Positions 58,801-64,000 of a DNA stretch of 64,000 bases are shown one piece after another; positions within the stretch are counted from its first letter, which is position 1, and the number at the start of each line of letters is the position of its first letter. The translations under genes and the position numbers were made by a program. The notes beneath the pieces are model-generated. The model was given only the letters and a program-made list of their open reading frames with translations. It was not told the origin of the DNA and did no database searches. Source of the DNA: Micromonospora rubida (lineage in GTDB: Bacteria > Actinomycetota > Actinomycetes > Mycobacteriales > Micromonosporaceae). The stretch covers positions 806,001 through 870,000 of the forward strand of contig NZ_JAAALO010000001.1 in NCBI RefSeq assembly GCF_009908295.1, given 5' to 3'.

Positions 58801-61800
58801 TGGGCCGCTCGGCGCGGAACGTGGTGAGGCCGCGGGTCAGATGCAGGTAGGCGAAGCCACGCCTCCGGTTCGCGGCGACCAGCTCGCGGGCCAACGCGAT
58901 CCGGGCCCAGTCGACCGTCACCGCCCCGGTCGGCTCGGCCGACACGTCGACCAGGTCGACCACGACCGGGACCGGCCCGGCCGACGCCGCGATCCGCAGG
59001 CCGGTCGCCTCATCCGTGTCGTCCAGCCGGACGACCGTGACGCCGGGGCCGAACGCCGCCCGGGCGACGGGTTCCGTCTCCGCGCTGACCAGGACCATGA
59101 CCCCCGCCGGCAGGTCTCCCGGGGGCAGCGGCGCGGGTTCCCACGCCTTCACCAGCAGGCGCGTCTCCGGCCGCGAAGGCCGCCGCCCGTGTTCCGGCGC
59201 GACGCCGGTCGTGAGCCAGTGCCGTTCGCGGGCGAACGGGTAGGTCGGCATGGACGTCAACGGCGGCCGGTCCGCGCGCAGCGCCGTCCAGTCGATGTCC
59301 GCGCCGTCCTGCCACAGCCGGGCGATCCGGTCGAGCCGCCCCTCCCGCGCCATGCGGTTCAGGTAGCTGAGGCCCTCCGGCTCGGAGAGCCACCCGTGAT
59401 CGCCGTTGGCGGCACCGCACGGCCGATCGTCGGCGAGGAAGGCGGTCAGCTGGTCACGCAGGTGGTCGGTGGACCCGGCGACCAGGGCGAGCCGCACCGC
59501 CATCGGCACCCGTCCCACCTGTGAGGTGTGGGCCACCGAAGGCAGGGACGGCGGTGCGTCCGCCAGGAAGGCCACCATCGCGGCGGCGTACCGGCGCAGC
59601 GCGTCGGAGTCCCGGGCGGAGAGCACGAACACCTCGGGACCGGGCGAGTGGCCGATCGCGGCCGACGACGGCGTTGCGGCCGGCGACGGCGGCGACGGCG
59701 GCGGCTCCTCCAGGACGACGTGCGCGTTGACGCCGCCGAACCCGAACGAGCTGACGCTGGCGCGCAGCGGCAGCGGCGTACCGTCGGTGGCCGTGGGTGC
59801 CCACCGGGTCGTCTCCCGTACCGGTTCGAACGGCGTACCGACGAGATCGATCAGCGGGTTGACCTGCCGCAGGTGCAGCGTCGGCGGCAACGCCCGGTGG
59901 CGCATCGCGAGCACGACCTTGATGAGCCCTGCGACGCCCGCCGCGGGTTCGAGGTGTCCGATGTTGCTCTTCACCGTCCCGATGCCGCAGGTGACCGCCG
60001 GCCCGGCGGCGAGCGCGCGGTGCGCCCGGATCAGGCCGTCGATCTCGACCGGGTCACCGAGAGAGGTGCCGGTGCCGTGCAGCTCCACGTAGGAGACGGT
60101 CTCGACCGGCACCGAGGCGTCGCGGTAGGCGTCGACGAGCAGGTCGGCCTGGGCCAACGGGTTCGGTGCGGTCAGCGAGGCCGCGTGCCCGCCGTGGTTG
60201 ACCGCGCTGCCGCGGATCACCGCGTGCACCCGGTCACCGTCGGCGAGGGCCGACGCCAGGGGCTTCAGCACGAGGACGCCGACACCCTCACCCTTGACGT
60301 ACCCGTCCGCACGCGCGTCGAGCGCCTTGCAGCGGCCGTCGGGCGAGAGGACACCGAGCTGGTTCCCCGCGACCACCGTCTGCGGGGAGAGCACGAGACT
60401 CACCCCGCCGGCGACGGCCAGCTCACTCTCCCCGGTACGCAGGGCACGGACGGCCCGGTGCACCGCCACCAGGGAGCTGGAGCAGGCGGTGTCGATGCTC
60501 TCGCTCGGGCCCCGCAGGTCCAGCAGGTACGAGATGCGGTTGGCCAGCATCGTCCGCGCCAGGCCGGTGCCGGCGTGTGCGTTCACGTGCTCGCCACGCA
60601 GGACCAGCGCCTCGTAGTCGGTGAACTGCACGCCCGCGAAGACGCTCACCCGGCGACCGGCCAGCCGGTCCGGCCGGCAGCCGGCGTCCTCCAACGCCGC
60701 CCACGTCTGTTCGAGGAACAGTCGGTGCTGCGGATCGATGACCTCGGCCTCGGCGGGAGAGATCTTGAAAAACAGCGGGTCGAACCGGTCGACGTCCGTC
60801 AGGAAGCCGCCCCACCTGGCGGTCCCCCCGAAGCGTCGGGACACCTCCCGCCAGTCCCACCGGTCAGCGGGTGTCTCGGTGATGAGGTCCCGCCCCTCGG
60901 CCAGGTTGCGCCAGAACTCGGCGAGGTCCGCCGAGCCCGGGAACCGCCCGGCCATCCCGATGATCGCGACGGCGTCGTCCCCGTCGGCGTCCCCGGTCCG
61001 GGCGTTCCCGGCGGCGGCGCTCGCGGTGCGGGTGGGACCGGTGCGGGTGGGACCGGTGCGGGTGGGACCGGTGCGGACGGGCGTGGCGCGGGCGGGACCG
61101 GTGCGGGGGTCGTCGGTGCCCGGTCCGGTGCCGGTGGCGGCGGGTGCGCCACCGGCCGGGACGGCCCGCCGATCCAGCAGGGCCGGGTGCTCCTCGGCCA
61201 GGTGTCGGGCGAGCTTCGTGATCGTGTTCGCGCCGAACAGGGTCGTCGTCGGCACCGTCACGTCGTAGCGTTCGGCCAACGCGGCGGAGAGCGACTGGAG
61301 GCCGAAGGAATCCAGGCCGTACTCGCCGAAGCCGGCCTCGGGGTCGAGCGCCGCCGCCGTCATGCCGAGGATCTCCGCGATGATCGCGGTGAGTTCGGTG
61401 GCCAGCTCCCCCGGGACGGCCGGTGCCGCGACGGGCACCGCCCGGACCGGCGCCGGGGACGGCGGCAGCACCGGGGCGGCCGGCGACGCGCTCTCCCGGA
61501 TCCGCGTCGCCGAGACCAGTTCACGCATCCGGTCCGGATCGCCCGGCAGGACGGCCACCTGGGGGCGGTCCAGCCGCAGCACGAGATCGAGGAGCCGTTC
61601 GCCCTCGTCGGCCTCCAGGTAACGGAAGCCGGTCCCCGCCAGGTAGCGGCGCTCGTCCTCGGCGTCCACGTGCATGCCGCCGGCCCGCCACATGGGCCAG
61701 TCCACCGAGACCGTACGTCCCCGGCGGCGGCCCGCCAGCCGCAGTGCCTCCCGCTCGACGGCGAACCCGTCCAGGTAGCGGGCACCGACCGCGTAGTCCA

Positions 61801-64000
61801 CGAGGCCGTAGTCGCCGAGCTGCCCGGCCAGCGACGAGTAGAGGACGAAGAGGTCCAGCGGCGCGTCCCGGGTGACCTCGTCGAGGACGCCGGTGCCCGC
61901 GATCCGCGCCCGCAGGTGGGCCCGCAGCTCCGCGACCTCCTTGCGCGGCAACGGCGTCCGGGACGCGGTCCCTGCGAGGTGGAAGACACCGGTCAGGTCC
62001 CCCCACGAGTCGCGGACGGCCGCCACGACCCCGGCCATGGCGGTCACGTCGTCCACCGGGGCCTGGAAGTACTCGACGTCGCCGAGCGCGCGCAGCTCCG
62101 CCAGCTCCCGCGCGTGCCGGGCGGCGGGCGACCGACCGGTGCAGGCGACCCGGGCACCCCGCGCCAGCAGCGCCCGGGTGAGCAGCAGCCCGAGGGCGCC
62201 GGCACCGCCGGTCACGAGGTAGACGCCGTCCGGGCGCAGCGGCGACGGCGCGACCGGGTGCGGGGGGATCTCCGACAGCACGCGTACGGACCGGTCCGTG
62301 GTCGACAGTCGGACGGCCGCCCCGTCGAGCCGTCCCACCGCCACCTCGGCGAGCAGCGCGGCGGGCTCGACCCGGCCGACGACGTGTACGACGCTGAACG
62401 CCACGCCGGGCAGCGCGGCGCGCAACGAGGCGTCGAACCCGCCCCACGCCTGCGCCATCGCACCGTCCGGCACGAGGACCTGGATCCGAGCCGGGGCACG
62501 GGACGCCATCAGGGCCCGCGTTAGCAGGAACATCGACTCGACGCCGAGGTCGGCACGGTCGGGGGCGAGCAGCGGCCACTGGTGCACGATCCGGTCCGCC
62601 GGCACGGCGAGCAGCCGGACGTAGTCATCGGCCACCCCGGGGCGGATGGTGACCACGTCGCCCTCGTCGGCGTACTCCGCGCCGGCGCGCACCCGCACCG
62701 CGCCGGGCACCGGCAGCTCGCCGAAGACCAGCACCCGGTCCGCGCGCGGCACGGCGGCCGGTACGGGCTGACGCACCCACTCGGGCGCGAAGAGGCTGAC
62801 CGGCGCCGACCCGTCCGTGCCCGTACCGCCCGTCCCGCCCGTCCCACCCGTCCCACCGCCGGCACCGGTCCTGTCGGTCCCGCCGTCCTGGCCGGTCCCG
62901 CCCGCGCCGGTCACGCCGTCGGTGAACCAGTGCCGTTCGGCCGCGAACGGGTACGTCGGGAGCGAACGCCGGTTCGGTGGCCGCGTCCACCGGGAGGGCC
63001 AGTCGACCGTCGCGCCCCGGACCCACGCCGCGGCGGTCTGGTCGTCGCCGTGACCGTCGAACGGCGTCCGGTCGACGTGCCGGTCGACGTGACCGACGTG
63101 GCTGCCGGTGGTGTCACCGACGAGGAATCGTCGCAGCGTGGCCACGGCGTGCTCCCCGGAGTACGTGACGAACGCCAGGCGTTCGGCGTGGTCCCCCCGG
63201 CCGACCTGGAGGGTGTACGCCGTCCCCGCGACGTCGTGCCCCCAGGCGTCCCGGGTGTCCACGAACGACTGCGCGTAGGCGCGCAACCGGGCGCTGTCCC
63301 GGGCGGAGAGGGTGAACACCACCGGTGCGTCCGTCGGCGACGGCTCGCCGGACCGGTGCTCCTCGATTACGGCGTGGGCGTTGACCCCGCCGTACCCGAA
63401 CGAGCTGACCCCGGCGCGGCGTGGCACGCCGGGCGCGGGCGGTGGCCAGGCGCGGGCGTCCACCGCGACCTCGAACGCGGTGCCCTCCAGGGCCAGCCGG
63501 GGGCTCAACTCCGGGCCGTGCGGGTCTCCGGTGATCCGGCCGTGGCGCAGCTGCAGAAGCACCCGGAGCACCGCGGCGATCCCCGCCGCCGGTTCCAGGT
63601 GTCCGATGGTGTTCTTCAGTGCGCCCAGGGCGCAGTGCGGGGCGGCTGGCGGCTCGTGACCCCACTCGCGGTAGAGCTCGGCGAAGGCCTGACGCAGTCC
63701 GTTGGTCTCGGCGGGGTCTCCGATCACCGTGCCGGTGCCGTGTGTCTCGACATATCCGATCGTCGCCGGGTCGACACCGGCCTGCCGGTGCGCCCGCAGG
63801 ATCACCTCCGCCTGGGCGCGCGGGTTGGGCGCCGTCAGCGAGTTGGACCGCCCGCCGTGGTTGACCGCGGTGCCGCGCAGCACGGCGACGATCGGGTTGC
63901 CGTCGGCGAGCGCCCGGCTGAGTCGCTTGAGCACGACGACGCCGACGCCCTCCCCCCGTACGTAGCCCGCTGCGTCCCGGTCGAACGCCCTGCCGACGCT
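55820..64000 (-). CDS. Trans-AT type I PKS, partial: (KS)-KR-ACP-KS-KR-ACP-KS
   Basis: The C-terminal 2726 residues of a larger PKS; the reading frame is open to the right edge. Residue numbers here count from 63934. The visible order is the rest of a KS (HGTGT about 65), KR (VTGGAGALG about 570), ACP (GLDSFGL about 875), KS (DTACSSS about 1149, HGTGT about 1288), KR (TGGTGALG about 1800, Tyr of SDYALAN about 1964), ACP (GMDSIMI about 2125) and a KS (DTACSSA about 2396) at the end. There are no AT domains, so malonyl must come from the AT-AT-ER protein. The final KS is completed by the DH-ACP-KR at the start of the next protein. Two KR-only modules predict two hydroxyl carbons. Confidence 0.93.
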   Translation of the reverse strand, partial: SVGRAFDRDAAGYVRGEGVGVVVLKRLSRALADGNPIVAVLRGTAVNHGGRSNSLTAPNPRAQAEVILRAHRQAGVDPATIGYVETHGTGTVIGDPAETNGLRQAFAELYREWGHEPPAAPHCALGALKNTIGHLEPAAGIAAVLRVLLQLRHGRITGDPHGPELSPRLALEGTAFEVAVDARAWPPPAPGVPRRAGVSSFGYGGVNAHAVIEEHRSGEPSPTDAPVVFTLSARDSARLRAYAQSFVDTRDAWGHDVAGTAYTLQVGRGDHAERLAFVTYSGEHAVATLRRFLVGDTTGSHVGHVDRHVDRTPFDGHGDDQTAAAWVRGATVDWPSRWTRPPNRRSLPTYPFAAERHWFTDGVTGAGGTGQDGGTDRTGAGGGTGGTGGTGGTGTDGSAPVSLFAPEWVRQPVPAAVPRADRVLVFGELPVPGAVRVRAGAEYADEGDVVTIRPGVADDYVRLLAVPADRIVHQWPLLAPDRADLGVESMFLLTRALMASRAPARIQVLVPDGAMAQAWGGFDASLRAALPGVAFSVVHVVGRVEPAALLAEVAVGRLDGAAVRLSTTDRSVRVLSEIPPHPVAPSPLRPDGVYLVTGGAGALGLLLTRALLARGARVACTGRSPAARHARELAELRALGDVEYFQAPVDDVTAMAGVVAAVRDSWGDLTGVFHLAGTASRTPLPRKEVAELRAHLRARIAGTGVLDEVTRDAPLDLFVLYSSLAGQLGDYGLVDYAVGARYLDGFAVEREALRLAGRRRGRTVSVDWPMWRAGGMHVDAEDERRYLAGTGFRYLEADEGERLLDLVLRLDRPQVAVLPGDPDRMRELVSATRIRESASPAAPVLPPSPAPVRAVPVAAPAVPGELATELTAIIAEILGMTAAALDPEAGFGEYGLDSFGLQSLSAALAERYDVTVPTTTLFGANTITKLARHLAEEHPALLDRRAVPAGGAPAATGTGPGTDDPRTGPARATPVRTGPTRTGPTRTGPTRTASAAAGNARTGDADGDDAVAIIGMAGRFPGSADLAEFWRNLAEGRDLITETPADRWDWREVSRRFGGTARWGGFLTDVDRFDPLFFKISPAEAEVIDPQHRLFLEQTWAALEDAGCRPDRLAGRRVSVFAGVQFTDYEALVLRGEHVNAHAGTGLARTMLANRISYLLDLRGPSESIDTACSSSLVAVHRAVRALRTGESELAVAGGVSLVLSPQTVVAGNQLGVLSPDGRCKALDARADGYVKGEGVGVLVLKPLASALADGDRVHAVIRGSAVNHGGHAASLTAPNPLAQADLLVDAYRDASVPVETVSYVELHGTGTSLGDPVEIDGLIRAHRALAAGPAVTCGIGTVKSNIGHLEPAAGVAGLIKVVLAMRHRALPPTLHLRQVNPLIDLVGTPFEPVRETTRWAPTATDGTPLPLRASVSSFGFGGVNAHVVLEEPPPSPPSPAATPSSAAIGHSPGPEVFVLSARDSDALRRYAAAMVAFLADAPPSLPSVAHTSQVGRVPMAVRLALVAGSTDHLRDQLTAFLADDRPCGAANGDHGWLSEPEGLSYLNRMAREGRLDRIARLWQDGADIDWTALRADRPPLTSMPTYPFARERHWLTTGVAPEHGRRPSRPETRLLVKAWEPAPLPPGDLPAGVMVLVSAETEPVARAAFGPGVTVVRLDDTDEATGLRIAASAGPVPVVVDLVDVSAEPTGAVTVDWARIALARELVAANRRRGFAYLHLTRGLTTFRAERPSLRGAAFAGLVRMLTAEYRTVFARTLDVDTLDPAALRTAVAAELAATDPVTEVCLRDGVRHTPVLRVGDATATAAGWSADLAGQVVVITGGTGALGRLVAAELVERGADRLVLLGRSALPDRENWSALVDDPDTEPSLAARLRDLAALDRPGVRVLVESAPLAEIGGVLDRVRREWGPIAGIVHCAGLGVMSDPAFIGKRAEDMRRVLMPKTSGLQAVLDACADDPLRFVVLYSSIAAQVPALAVGMSDYALANSVLDRVAEYRSATGGTGPVVRSVQWPSWRSAGMPEVDTAAYRDLGLRTLDPATGLVLLDQAMAAADPVVLPCAVDIDRFDARALLTVPVPGRPGAAPTPTRTSRPGDLPARPVAPDGPPARPAAPGSALARRVGEVVAETLRLDVTQVGPDADFADLGMDSIMIAQLLAAFERRFGVLAEASVVLEHPTVTLLAAALREQFPSLDDPDGQTDPDGQTDPDGQTDPEPGTRPGSGIGLGSGTGPTVPDEPAPVVTSAPVVMAARPAHRRDGVAVVGIAAHFPGAPDHQSFWRNLADGRDSVTEVPPSRWDPNRFWRPVQEPGTTVSKWGGFLDGIEDFDPEFFRLDPAGAAHLDPLVRQFLEAGAECLADAGLTPPDVAGRRVGVYAGGRAANFGAHHGTAGPHSISGMAQNFIAAQLSHFLDLRGPAVVVDTACSSALVAVHLAAAGLRAGESDLAFAGGVEILLDEVPFVGMSQAGALSPTGRCHTFDERADGIVLGEGVGVLLLKRLGDAVRDGDRVYAVIEGSAVNNDGRTMGITTPNPRAQREVIEAALADAGVSPAQLGYVEAHGTGTMIGDPMELKALTEVFRGATDEIGFCGVGSVKTNIGHTLSAAGIAGLIKVVLSVHHGQLPPTLHCATLNRRFRFDESPLFPVRQSRPWAGRDGVRRGAVSSFGFGGTNAHLVVRQAPDGYLSSRPVLEPPRYRRRRFWFDPPARPPVHGNGHREPPVPPVPFFELQF
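57366..57419. repeat. Three exact 18-bp tandem repeats in a PKS linker
   Basis: The unit GGGTCGGTCTGCCCGTCC occurs three times in a row and encodes PDGQTD repeats between an ACP and the last KS of the trans-AT PKS. In frame, linker only. Confidence 0.8.
61026..61070. repeat. Three exact 15-bp tandem repeats in a PKS linker
   Basis: The unit GTGCGGGTGGGACCG is repeated three times, encoding RTGPT repeats just after the first visible ACP of the trans-AT PKS. In frame, linker only. Confidence 0.8.

Overview
The window is very GC-rich actinomycete DNA (Streptomyces or Micromonosporaceae type; genus not decidable from this alone). It holds two antibiotic gene clusters lying side by side. The evidence for the host is GC-saturated third codon positions, GTG/TTG starts, ATGA and GTGA start-stop overlaps, actinobacterial PKS docking helices, and the HipA-like/DUF3037 gene pair.

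Region 1 (1-4.0 kb) is ordinary flank: the tail of an unknown gene, an ammonium transporter with an extra C-terminal domain, a DUF1275 membrane protein, and a HipA-like kinase/DUF3037 pair. Region 2 (4.1-8.2 kb) is a TetR-controlled cassette: a P450 facing a TetR regulator, a DHA2-type MFS pump and a DUF6204 protein.

Region 3 (8.27-25.6 kb) is a complete bottromycin RiPP cluster. It has a 46-residue precursor whose core GPVVVFDC directly follows the start Met, two stand-alone YcaO proteins, three B12-type radical SAM C-methyltransferases, the atypical alpha/beta-hydrolase epimerase, the follower-removing amidohydrolase, a P450, an M17 aminopeptidase, a DUF2087 regulator, an O-methyltransferase and an MFS exporter. 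Eleven minus-strand genes from botRMT1 to botP are tightly packed or overlapping. A catalytically dead IS630-type transposase sits inside the cluster. Region 4 (25.69-26.8 kb) carries a second DUF6204 gene and a second DUF2087 gene behind a copy of the TetR-type operator seen in region 2.

Region 5 (26.8 kb to the right edge, all minus strand) is most of the downstream half of an elfamycin (kirromycin-type) cluster. It encodes a partial trans-AT PKS, a PKS that passes from trans-AT to cis-AT architecture, a cis-AT PKS, a Cys-nucleophile Dieckmann cyclase, a C-A-PCP NRPS, an O-methyltransferase, an AT-AT-ER protein, a P450 remnant, a P450, aspartate 1-decarboxylase, a second methyltransferase and a discrete AT. 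Read in order, the modules predict two hydroxyls, a triene with a methyl next to a ketone, then an amino acid closed by Dieckmann cyclization. This is the right-hand side of kirromycin. The cluster continues beyond position 64000.

Taken together, the locus pairs bottromycin (blocks the ribosomal A site) with an elfamycin (blocks EF-Tu). Both would act on aminoacyl-tRNA delivery. A shared twin-palindrome operator links the flanking pump cassette to the bottromycin exporter. No tRNA, rRNA or CRISPR array was seen, and no gene-free stretch exceeds 300 bases; the longest is 272 bases at 39329-39600.
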